A DNA stretch of 64,000 nucleotides from JBARDN01 sp963755705 (GTDB lineage Bacteria > Desulfobacterota > Binatia > Binatales > Binataceae): positions 558,001 to 622,000 of the forward strand of contig CAVWKW010000003.1 in assembly GCA_963755705.1 (NCBI GenBank). Reading direction: 5' to 3'. The notes under the pieces are model-generated. The model was given only the letters and a program-made list of their open reading frames with translations. It was not told the DNA's origin and searched no databases. Below, in pieces: positions 44,097 to 51,403 of the stretch (positions are counted from its first letter, which is position 1; each line of letters begins with the position of its first letter). A program made the translations under genes and the position numbers.

Positions 44097-46634
44097 ATGC
44101 CGGACGTGCTGGCGCGGGCGGCTGATGTCGCGCCGATCTACGTGGTCGCGGGCGCAATTGCGCTGGGCGACGGGCTCGGCAACTTCCGCTGCTTCGCGCC
44201 CGGATGGCTCGCGATTGCGCTGACCGTCGCGGCGATCTGCGGGTATCTATTTGCGCGACCGCGGGCGGGTTACGGGCTTGCGATAATCGCATTGGTCGCG
44301 GCGGCCACGATTCCGGTGCGGGAGTTGCTCGCGCCGGCGGTAGCGCCAAATTCGATCGGTTCATTCAGCGACGGACAAAAGATCACGTTCGAGGGCGTGC
44401 TCGATCGGCCGATCGAGCGGTTCCCAAATCTGACGCATCTGTATGTCGCCGTCGAGCGCGCGGCGGCGGCCGGCGCACCGATTTCGGGCTCGAGCGGAGA
44501 GGTGAGGATCGCGGCGCTCGATTCGGCGCATTTCCGAATCGGCGACGTGGTCCGGATGACCGGACGGATTCGGTTTCCGCGCAACGACGGCAACCCGGGC
44601 GAGTTCGACTACCAGGGCTTCCTCGAGCGCGCGGGAATTGCGGCGACGGTGACGGCGCCGGAGCATTCGTACGGCACGGCGGCGTTTTCGACCGTCGGTT
44701 ATCATCGGCTGCTCGTCGCGGGCGCGATCGAGAGTCTGCGGGACAGGATTGGCGGATTCTTCGACGCGAACCTGCAAGATCCGGAGCGCGCCGAGATGCG
44801 CGCGATCGTGATCGGCGATCGGGGCGGGATCGGCGAGGATTTGCGCAATCGTTTCGCGCGCACCGGGATGGCGCATCTGCTGGTGATCTCGGGCCTGCAT
44901 CTGAGTTTCGTCGCCGCCGCGGTATTCGCGCTGGTGCGGCTGCTGACGATGCTCGCGCCGGGGCTCGCGAGCCGCGGATGGGCCAACAAGGCGGCGGCGA
45001 TCGCGGCGGGAGTGGTGGTGTGCGCGTATGCCGCGATCGCGGGGCATCATGTGTCGACGGTGCGCGCGCTGTTGATGGTGCTCGCGTACATGTTCGCGAT
45101 CGTGATCGACCGCTCGCGCGAGGCGCTGGCGAGTCTCGCGTTTGCGGCGATCGTGATCTGCGTGGCGATTCCCGGTTCGACCGCGGACCTGGGCTTTCAA
45201 CTTTCGTTCGCGTCGGTGATCGCGATCATCGTGGGGATGCGGCGCTTCGCGGCGTGGCTGACCTGGCGGCGCTATCGCCAACGCCTTCCGCGCGAAGGGC
45301 CGGCCTACGGATGGACAATTGCCGGCGGAGCGCTTGGGTACGTGGCGGTTTCGTTCTGGGCGATGCTGGGGACGGCGCCGCTGACCGCGTTTCATTTCAA
45401 TCAGTTCGCGATCGTCGGACTATTCGCCAACGCGGTGGTGGTGCCGATCATGGGATTCTTCGCTACCCTGTGCGGCCTCAGCGCGGCGCTACTGAGCTTC
45501 ATCTGGACGCCGGGAGCGCGCGCGATTTTACGCGTCGGCGCGTACGCGCTCGAGCTGTCCAACTATCTTGCAGGGTGGTTCCTTTCGTGGCCGATAGCGT
45601 GGATGCGAACCTTCACGCCTACGCTTTTCGAGCTCGCGCTCGCGTACGGCGCGATACTGCTATGGCTCGGTGCGCCGCGGAAAGAGGATCCGCGTATCGG
45701 AGGCGGAAGGCGAATTTCCGAGCCTCGAGTGCCTGGGAGATTCGGATGGCGCCGCGTGGCAGCAACGGCGATTGCCGGGATTCTCATCCTCGACGCGGGA
45801 TGGTGGTTGCGCGATCGATACTTCAGCCCGGATTTGCGCGTCACGTTTCTGTCGGTGGGGGAGGGCGACGGCGCCGTGGTTCGTTTTCCCGGTTCGCGGG
45901 TGATGCTGATCGACGCGGGCGGCTCGTACCGCGGCTACGACTACGGCGAGCGAGTGGTCGCGCCGTACCTGTGGTCGCGAAAGATCATGCACGTCGATTA
46001 CCTGGTGATGAGTCATCCGGATTTGGACCACTTTGGAGGCTTCGCCTTTATCGCGGATAATTTTTCGGCCGGATCCTTTTGGTCCTCGGGAGCGTCGAGC
46101 GCTGATCGGAGCTTCGGCGATCTGATGACCGCGCTCGCGCGCGATCACGTGCCGCTGAGAACGATAGCGGGCTCGCCGGCGCTGGACGCGATCGGCGGAG
46201 TTTCGCTAAGCGCGATGATTCCCGAGTCCTCGCGCGCCGAGACGCACAACAACAGCTCGCTGGTCCTGCGCATCGCATTCGGAAAATCGACGTTCCTGTT
46301 TACCGGCGATATCGAGGCGCCCGGCGAGGCTGCGCTGATCTCCACCGAAGCGAATTTGAACGCCGCGGTGTTGAAGGTGCCGCATCATGGCAGCGCAACC
46401 TCGTCAACGGCGGGATTTATCGCGGCGGTGCATCCGATCGCCGCGGTAATCTCCGACGGCTATCGCAACCGTTTTCATTTCCCTGCCGTCGCTGTGGTGG
46501 ACCGCTACGAAGCCGCGGATGCGACAGTGCTACGGACGGACCGTGACGGCGCGATAACCGTCGATGCGACTGCGCGCGCGATGACGATCCAGGCGTTCCG
46601 CGGGTTACCGAAACAGGCGATCGGGGGACGCTGA
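44097..46634 (+). CDS. comEC: ComEC/Rec2 family DNA-uptake channel
   Basis: About 845 residues from ATG 44097; the frame is open back to 43881 and the true start is uncertain (GTG 44088 is another candidate). Order: N-terminal membrane segments, a DUF4131-type OB domain (ITFEGVLDRPIERFPNLTHL, FPRNDGNPGEFDYQGFL), then the polytopic competence domain with TGMAHLLVISGLHLSF and AAIAGHHVSTVRALLM. A C-terminal metallo-beta-lactamase-like domain has SHPDLDHFGG, PHHGSATSS and LSVGEGDGAVVRFP. ComEC forms the inner-membrane pore for incoming single-stranded DNA. ComF is at 13.5 kb, but no ComEA or pilus genes are visible. Confidence 0.9.
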   Translation: MPDVLARAADVAPIYVVAGAIALGDGLGNFRCFAPGWLAIALTVAAICGYLFARPRAGYGLAIIALVAAATIPVRELLAPAVAPNSIGSFSDGQKITFEGVLDRPIERFPNLTHLYVAVERAAAAGAPISGSSGEVRIAALDSAHFRIGDVVRMTGRIRFPRNDGNPGEFDYQGFLERAGIAATVTAPEHSYGTAAFSTVGYHRLLVAGAIESLRDRIGGFFDANLQDPERAEMRAIVIGDRGGIGEDLRNRFARTGMAHLLVISGLHLSFVAAAVFALVRLLTMLAPGLASRGWANKAAAIAAGVVVCAYAAIAGHHVSTVRALLMVLAYMFAIVIDRSREALASLAFAAIVICVAIPGSTADLGFQLSFASVIAIIVGMRRFAAWLTWRRYRQRLPREGPAYGWTIAGGALGYVAVSFWAMLGTAPLTAFHFNQFAIVGLFANAVVVPIMGFFATLCGLSAALLSFIWTPGARAILRVGAYALELSNYLAGWFLSWPIAWMRTFTPTLFELALAYGAILLWLGAPRKEDPRIGGGRRISEPRVPGRFGWRRVAATAIAGILILDAGWWLRDRYFSPDLRVTFLSVGEGDGAVVRFPGSRVMLIDAGGSYRGYDYGERVVAPYLWSRKIMHVDYLVMSHPDLDHFGGFAFIADNFSAGSFWSSGASSADRSFGDLMTALARDHVPLRTIAGSPALDAIGGVSLSAMIPESSRAETHNNSSLVLRIAFGKSTFLFTGDIEAPGEAALISTEANLNAAVLKVPHHGSATSSTAGFIAAVHPIAAVISDGYRNRFHFPAVAVVDRYEAADATVLRTDRDGAITVDATARAMTIQAFRGLPKQAIGGR

Positions 46635-46681
46635 GTCCGTTTCGTGTCCGTCAATTCATTCAGCGTGTGCAGGTGACCGCT

Positions 46682-46755
46682 CCTCATCCGCGCGTCACGG
46701 CGATTGCTTAAAGGAGCAATCGCCGCGCCGCGCACCTTTTGCCGGAGGGAGAAGG
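46682..46755. repeat. Two-hairpin intergenic repeat downstream of SDR 1
   Basis: CCTCATCCGCGCGTCACGG, then a hairpin GCGATTGCT-TAAAGG-AGCAATCGC, then CGCGC and GCCGGAGGGAGAAGG. The second copy (47677-47749) has the same layout with an altered loop but kept pairing. Each copy sits just past the stop of an SDR gene on the minus strand. Confidence 0.7.
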
Positions 46756-46774
46756 TGATGGGGTACGCGAAGCG

Positions 46775-47620
46775 CTATTTCTCGAACGACGGTCCGATGA
46801 AGCCCTGCGCGGGGATTGCGGTCTGCTGGCGCGGGGCGTCGGGGGTCTGGAAGAACTGGCTTCCGATCGTCAGGCCGCCGTCGACCACCATCGCCTGTCC
46901 CGTGATCCACTGCGAATCGTCGCTGGCGAGGAACAGCGCCATGTTCGCAATATCCTCCGGATGGCCCGCGCGCTGCATCGGCTGGCCGTGCGCCATCCAC
47001 TGTTCCATCGCCTCCTTCATCCCGGGCTGATTGCGATGAAGGATAGGAGTGTTGATTCCACCCGGACAGATACAGTTGACCCGAATCTTGTCTTTGGCGA
47101 ACTCGAGCGCCGCCGAGCGCGTGAGATTGACGACTCCGGCTTTCGCGGCGCAATACGCATGGAGACCCGCGAAGCCGCGGATTCCGGCGACCGACGCGGT
47201 CGAGATGATCGATCCGCCTCCCGCCTTGCGCATCTCGGGCACCGCGTACTTCATTCCGAGGAACACCGAGCGCATCAGGACCGCGAAGCTCTTGTCCCAA
47301 TCCTCGACGCTGATCTGTTCGAGCGGGCCGACTGCGCCGCCGATTCCGGCGTTGTTGTAAATGATGTCGAGGCGGCCGAATTCCTTGATCGCGCGGGCTA
47401 TGAGAGTTTTGATTTCGGCTTCGCCCGAGACGTCGGCCTTTTGAAACACCGCGCGGCCGCCATTTTCTTTGCAGTCGCGGACGGAGGCTTCCCCGCCTTC
47501 TGCGTTCAGATCGGCGATCACGACCGCCGCGCCTTCGCCCGCAAAACGGATCGCGGTACCGCGTCCGATCCCGCTCGCCGCGCCGGTGATGATTGCTACT
47601 TTTCCATCGAGTCTGCCCAT
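46775..47620 (-). CDS. Short-chain dehydrogenase/reductase (SDR 1 of 3)
   Basis: A 281-residue classical SDR. Motifs: nucleotide-binding TGAASGIGRGTA at residues 12-23, an Asp closing beta-strand 2 (VVIADLNAEGGE) favouring NAD(H), YNNAGIGGAVGP near 89, catalytic Ser in IISTASVAG, and the catalytic Tyr-x-x-x-Lys as YCAAK. The C-terminal tail ends FIGPSFEK, shared with the next two paralogues. Family members oxidise alcohols or reduce ketones of many substrates. It is the last of three tandem same-strand SDR genes, each separated by about 120-150 nt. Confidence 0.92.
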   Translation of the reverse strand: MGRLDGKVAIITGAASGIGRGTAIRFAGEGAAVVIADLNAEGGEASVRDCKENGGRAVFQKADVSGEAEIKTLIARAIKEFGRLDIIYNNAGIGGAVGPLEQISVEDWDKSFAVLMRSVFLGMKYAVPEMRKAGGGSIISTASVAGIRGFAGLHAYCAAKAGVVNLTRSAALEFAKDKIRVNCICPGGINTPILHRNQPGMKEAMEQWMAHGQPMQRAGHPEDIANMALFLASDDSQWITGQAMVVDGGLTIGSQFFQTPDAPRQQTAIPAQGFIGPSFEK

Positions 47621-47676
47621 GATGATTGCTCCTTTAGTGTTTAGCTCAGCGAGAATTCTGAATTGCGCAAGGCCGC

Positions 47677-47749
47677 CCTCATCCGCGCGTCACGGCGATT
47701 GCTGAAAAAACAATCGCCGCGCCACGCACCTTCTCCCGGAGGGAGAAGG
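47677..47749. repeat. Two-hairpin intergenic repeat downstream of SDR 2
   Basis: The second copy: CCTCATCCGCGCGTCACGG, hairpin GCGATTG-CTGAAAAAA-CAATCGC, and a second perfect 9-bp hairpin CCTTCTCCC-GGA-GGGAGAAGG. It lies 21 nt past the SDR 2 stop. Confidence 0.7.
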
Positions 47750-47770
47750 CTATCCAGTGAGCGCTTTGCG

Positions 47771-48607
47771 CTATCTTTTGTATGATGGACCCGCAAAGTT
47801 GCCTGGAACCGCCGGCGGTGCCGGGCGATTGTTCCCGAGCACCGTGCCTCCCGCCGTCATGCCGCCGTCCACGACCATCGCGGCACCCGTGACCCATTCC
47901 GCTTCGTCGCTGGCCAAATACAGCGCCATGTTCGCGATATCATCCGGACGTCCGGCGCGCGGGATCGGCTGAATCAGCGCGAGGAACTGCGCCGCGGTCT
48001 CCTCGCCGCCCGGCAGGCGCGCGTTGATGAGCGGAGTGTTGATACCGCCCGGACAAATACAGTTGACGCGAATCCTGTCCTTGCCGACTTCGAGCGCGAC
48101 CGAGCGCGTGAGGTTGATCACCGCCGCCTTCGCCGCGCTGTAGGCGTGCGGACCGGCGCCGCCGCGCAGGCCTGCGACGGAGGAAGTCGAGATGATCGAG
48201 CCGCCTCCGGCCTTACGCATCTCGGGCACGGCATATTTCATTCCGGCGAACACCGCGCGCAGCAGTATCCCCATCGTCATGTCCCAGTTCTCGAAGGTGA
48301 TCTCGTCGATCGTTCCGACCGCGCCGCCTACGCCCGCGTTGTTGAAGATGGTGTCGAGCTTGCCGAATTCGCTGACCGCGCGATCAACGGCGAGTTTGAT
48401 ATCTTCGCTAACCGAGACGTCGGTCTTCTGAAATACCGCGCGGCCTCCGTTTTCCTTGCACGCGCGGACCGCGGATTCTCCGCCCTCCTGGTTGAGGTCG
48501 GCCAGCACCACGGCCGCGCCTTCGCCCGCGAACCGAATTGCGGTTGCGCGGCCGATACCGCTGGACGCGCCGGTGATGACGGCAACTTTGCCTTCGAGTC
48601 TGCCCAT
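47771..48607 (-). CDS. Short-chain dehydrogenase/reductase (SDR 2 of 3)
   Basis: A 278-residue classical SDR. TGASSGIGRATA is at residues 12-23, VVLADLNQEGGE gives the NAD-type Asp, FNNAGVGGAVG is near 89, the catalytic Ser lies in ISTSSVAG and the catalytic pair is YSAAK. The C-terminus is NFAGPSYKR. It shares the three-gene tandem arrangement and the residues LNxEGGES around strand 2 with SDR 1. Paralogous duplication is clear; substrates may have diverged in the loop after YSAAK, where the sequences differ. Confidence 0.92.
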   Translation of the reverse strand: MGRLEGKVAVITGASSGIGRATAIRFAGEGAAVVLADLNQEGGESAVRACKENGGRAVFQKTDVSVSEDIKLAVDRAVSEFGKLDTIFNNAGVGGAVGTIDEITFENWDMTMGILLRAVFAGMKYAVPEMRKAGGGSIISTSSVAGLRGGAGPHAYSAAKAAVINLTRSVALEVGKDRIRVNCICPGGINTPLINARLPGGEETAAQFLALIQPIPRAGRPDDIANMALYLASDEAEWVTGAAMVVDGGMTAGGTVLGNNRPAPPAVPGNFAGPSYKR

Positions 48608-48730
48608 GATGGTTTTTCCCTTTAAGAAACTCGTGCCGCAGCGTGGCGGCTCATCAACCTAATAGCCGTTAGGACTACATGACGCAAAGCGCCGCGGCCT
48701 TCCGGTGAATTGGGCGCACAGGCGCCCGGA

Positions 48731-49567
48731 CTACTTACCGCGCTTTTCGAACGACGGACCTGAAAAGACGCCGTCGCCGGAAATGCCTGGAAGGCGAAAG
48801 CGCGCGTTGCCAGTATTCACGCCTCCGTCCACCACCATCGCGGTGCCGGTAATCCATTCGGAATCGTCGCTGGCGAGGAACAGCGCCATCCTGGCGATAT
48901 CCTCAGGACGTCCGGCGCGCGGAATTGGTTGCATCCGCGCCATGTTCTTTTCAGCCGCTTCCTCGGCGCCGGGCCTGCCGCGATGAATCAGCGGAGTATT
49001 AACCCCGCCCGGACAGATGCAGTTGACCCGAATCTTGTCGTGGCCGACTTCAATCGCGACTGCTTCGGTCAGGTTGACGACTGCGGCCTTGGCCGCGCTG
49101 TAGGCGGCCAGGAATCCGACCCCGCGCAATCCGGCGACCGAGGCGGTCGAGATGATCGAGCCGCCGCCCGACTTGCGGAGTGCGGGAATCGAGTACTTCA
49201 TCCCGAGGAACGCGGCGCGCAGCAGAATCGCGATGGTCTTGTCGAAATCTTCCGCCGCGACTTTGTCGATCGGGCCGACTGCGCCGGCGACACCCGCGTT
49301 GTTGTACATGATATCCAGCCTGCCGTATTCGCGGACCGCGCGATCGACCGCGGCCTTGATGTCTGGCTCGCTGGTTACGTCAGTGCGCTGAAACACCGCG
49401 CGTCCGCCCGCCGCGGCGCATTCCGCGACGGCGGTTTCTCCGCCCTGCGAATTCAGATCGGTCAGAACCACCGCGGCGCCTTCTTTCGCGAACAGGAGCG
49501 CCGTCGCGCGTCCCATCCCGCTGGCGGCTCCGGTGATAACCGCGACTTTCCCATTGAGCTTGCCCAT
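48731..49567 (-). CDS. Short-chain dehydrogenase/reductase (SDR 3 of 3)
   Basis: A 278-residue classical SDR. TGAASGMGRATA is at residues 12-23 with Met in place of Ile, VVLTDLNSQGGE gives the NAD-type Asp, YNNAGVAGAVGP is near 89, and the catalytic Ser and YSAAK follow. The C-terminus is FSGPSFEKRGK. It is the first gene of the tandem in transcriptional order. No regulator or partner oxygenase is adjacent to indicate a substrate; these families are common in degradation of terpenoids, steroids and aromatics. Confidence 0.92.
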   Translation of the reverse strand: MGKLNGKVAVITGAASGMGRATALLFAKEGAAVVLTDLNSQGGETAVAECAAAGGRAVFQRTDVTSEPDIKAAVDRAVREYGRLDIMYNNAGVAGAVGPIDKVAAEDFDKTIAILLRAAFLGMKYSIPALRKSGGGSIISTASVAGLRGVGFLAAYSAAKAAVVNLTEAVAIEVGHDKIRVNCICPGGVNTPLIHRGRPGAEEAAEKNMARMQPIPRAGRPEDIARMALFLASDDSEWITGTAMVVDGGVNTGNARFRLPGISGDGVFSGPSFEKRGK

Positions 49568-49704
49568 GACGATAACCTCGCTCGCTGCATAGCAAGCAAT
49601 GCCGTCCGACGGGAAGCGCCGCAGGCGGACGGCCGCGAAGTCACTGAGGCACTATGAGAACGATGTCGGGTAAACCATTCGAGGGGGCCCGCTTTGTTGG
49701 CCAG

Positions 49705-49755
49705 GTCCTCCCGCGCGCGGGATTCGCCACGGCGAATCCGTCAGACGGGGAGGAG
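49705..49755. repeat. Nested inverted repeat / possible cruciform
   Basis: An inner perfect 9-bp stem GGATTCGCC-AC-GGCGAATCC sits inside outer arms TCCTCCCG and CGGGGAGGA (one bulge). It lies in the 231-nt gap upstream of SDR 3 and downstream of the next minus-strand gene. Its design resembles non-autonomous palindromic elements, but no second copy is in the window. Confidence 0.5.
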
Positions 49756-49798
49756 TAGGCGACAGGGTTCCTGGCCGCGAATCTTGCGATCGTACCGG

Positions 49799-50392
49799 TT
49801 AGGCGAGCTTAGCGCGTGGCCGCTTCCAGATGTGAGACCATGACGATGCGGCCTTCGGCGGTAATTTCTCAATCCTTGCCATTGCTTCACGGCGAATACG
49901 CTCGGTCATCTCCTTGAAGTTTCGGGGCGATTCTTCGATCACCTGGTCAGGAGCGGAGCGCGGTTTGAAGCCGTCTTGATTCGCATGGTCGGATTTAGCG
50001 CCCTCGCGAATTTGGCGCAGGATGAAGAGCAAGTCCGTCTTACTGCTGAGCGCTCCAAACAGGGAGGAGCCCGACAGCGTTTCGAGCTCCTGAGGGGTCA
50101 CCTTGAGACGCTCGTGCAATTCATGGTCGCTAGCGAATTCTTCAAAGACCCGATGCTGCTGGTGCTGCCCGGCATCGCAATCCTCGGCGTCTGAATCCTC
50201 CGAACTCTCGAGGAAATCCGAAAGCGACGCCGGTTCTGTCGGGTCAACCGCCGGCACCGGACAACTTTCCGGCTCTGGTTCCCGTTCTGGGGACGAGGCG
50301 CAAGGAAGCTCGGCATTCGGCTTCTTCAGAGAATCTACGGCTGCCAGAAAATCGCGTACCAATCGCTCCGTATCGATGTTGACAGTGTTCAA
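49799..50392 (-). CDS. Acidic/basic two-part protein of unknown function
   Basis: About 197 residues from a TTG at 50392; a TTG at 50422 would add ten residues. The N-terminal part has LVRDFLAAVDSLKKP, then an acidic, Pro/Glu/Ser-rich linker (EREPEPESCP, ESSEDSDAEDCDAG). The central part is helical (HELHERLKVTPQELETLSGS), and the end is basic (MTERIRREAMARIEKLPPKA, WKRPRAKLA). No domain is recognised. The likely start overlaps the stop of a 19-residue open frame (TTGA) that begins just past the 17-residue-repeat gene, suggesting the three are translationally linked. Function unknown. Confidence 0.5.
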   Translation of the reverse strand: MNTVNIDTERLVRDFLAAVDSLKKPNAELPCASSPEREPEPESCPVPAVDPTEPASLSDFLESSEDSDAEDCDAGQHQQHRVFEEFASDHELHERLKVTPQELETLSGSSLFGALSSKTDLLFILRQIREGAKSDHANQDGFKPRSAPDQVIEESPRNFKEMTERIRREAMARIEKLPPKAASSWSHIWKRPRAKLA

Positions 50393-50448
50393 TTTAGGTT
50401 TTCCCCAAGACCTGCGAAGCAAGGCTGCTTTGCAGTCTCCGTTTTCAT
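50389..50448 (-). CDS. Possible 19-aa coupling open frame
   Basis: ATG at 50448 to TGA at 50389, between the two unknown genes, overlapping the proposed TTG of the downstream gene by a TTGA junction. It could be a translational-coupling leader, or the downstream gene could be slightly longer and this frame meaningless. There is no conservation evidence within the window. Confidence 0.2.
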   Translation of the reverse strand: MKTETAKQPCFAGLGENLN

Positions 50449-50454
50449 TTAGAC

Positions 50455-50916
50455 CTACTGCGCCAAGGATCGCGACTTTCCATCGAAAGTCTCGGCCAGA
50501 GCCGAGAACTCCTGATGCAGGATCTTGGCGGGCTCGAAGGCGTTGACCAGATCCGCAAGCCGGTCCTGAAGGGTAGCCGCCGGTTCCAACGCCTCGGTCA
50601 GCTGCCGCAAGCTTTCACCAAACGCGATCGCGAGCTGATCGAGCTGCGCGTTGAGATCCCGCAGGGGCGTGAATTGCTGCAGGACCGTGCGGAGCTGGCT
50701 CCGGAAATTGTGCATCGGCTCGAGCACCTTGGCGAGTTCGGTTATCTGCGCCTCGAATTCCTTCAAAGGCTTGAACACCGTCGCCAACTGGGCAAGCTGC
50801 TGCATCGGCTCCAGAATGTGGGTTAGTCCGGCTAACTGGTCCTGCAAGGGTTTGACCCGCTCAAAGATGCTGGACACCGCGACCGTGGACTCAAACGATC
50901 CTTGTTGATCCGACAT
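50455..50916 (-). CDS. 17-residue-repeat helical protein of unknown function
   Basis: A 153-residue protein starting at ATG 50916, with a strong AGGAGG 8-9 nt before it. The body is a chain of amphipathic helical units, each opening with an aromatic or Leu, any residue, then Pro: VKPLQDQL, LEPMQQL, FKPLKEF, LEPMHNF, FTPLRDL, (FGESLRQL), LEPAATL, FEPAKIL. The units are spaced 13 to 17 residues, and 17 in most cases. This looks like an elongated or self-assembling helical scaffold, perhaps surface-active like phasins or polymer-granule proteins, but no family is recognised. The adjacent downstream gene may be its partner. Confidence 0.6.
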   Translation of the reverse strand: MSDQQGSFESTVAVSSIFERVKPLQDQLAGLTHILEPMQQLAQLATVFKPLKEFEAQITELAKVLEPMHNFRSQLRTVLQQFTPLRDLNAQLDQLAIAFGESLRQLTEALEPAATLQDRLADLVNAFEPAKILHQEFSALAETFDGKSRSLAQ

Positions 50917-51403
50917 ATTGTTATCCTCCTGAAATGACAATCTGTAATCTTCCAAAACCGACATTTTGACCCCTCGACCCGACGCTCGCACCGCGCTGGC
51001 GAGTGCTGCACGCCAGTCGCATCGGCGATACACCCGCGTCTTCAGGCTGCTAAGGAGCACAAAATGTGCCACGTTGTAGTGCGCCCTCGGGTCCCCGCAA
51101 CGCACGCCGATTTTTTCGCGCAAGCGATGATTAGCGCCGCGCTGTATCGCTTACGACACTATAGGGAATTTTCATGCAGTCAGTTTGTCACTTTTACACT
51201 ACAAGGTGGCTCAGCCAGGTGACTTTTCCGCTCGCTTACACAATGCCTTCCCGGTCGGGGAACGAGCGTGGAGCGCGACCGAGTTTCGGCGTTGCGATGA
51301 AAAAAGCGTGCATGCGGCCGTGCAGAATTGAGCCCCGGTGGCGCGGGCGCGGGGTCTTCGTGGCAGATTGGACCTTGCCCGCGATGCTATAATTCCCGCC
51401 GCG
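50917..51403. other. Intergenic region between the repeat protein and uvrC
   Basis: A 487-nt divergent gap holding the promoters of the helical-repeat gene (minus) and uvrC (plus). A 52-codon plus-strand frame at 51064-51222 has a good GGAG before its ATG but an unremarkable sequence, and is not called. The segment 51150-51250 is AT-richer than its surroundings. No RNA gene is recognised. Confidence 0.5.
51388..51393 (+). promoter_or_regulatory. uvrC: Extended -10 box of uvrC (nearly leaderless)
   Basis: A perfect TATAAT preceded by TG-C (TGCTATAAT) ends 10 nt before the uvrC ATG, so transcription should start about 3-4 nt upstream of it. The GATGCTAYAAT string is shared with the uvrB promoter. 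Confidence 0.55.

Noticed and set aside
51064..51222. A 52-codon plus-strand frame with GGAG before its ATG, upstream of uvrC
   Set aside because: Composition is unremarkable, no domain or signal is visible, and the uvrC promoter lies shortly downstream; not strong enough to call.
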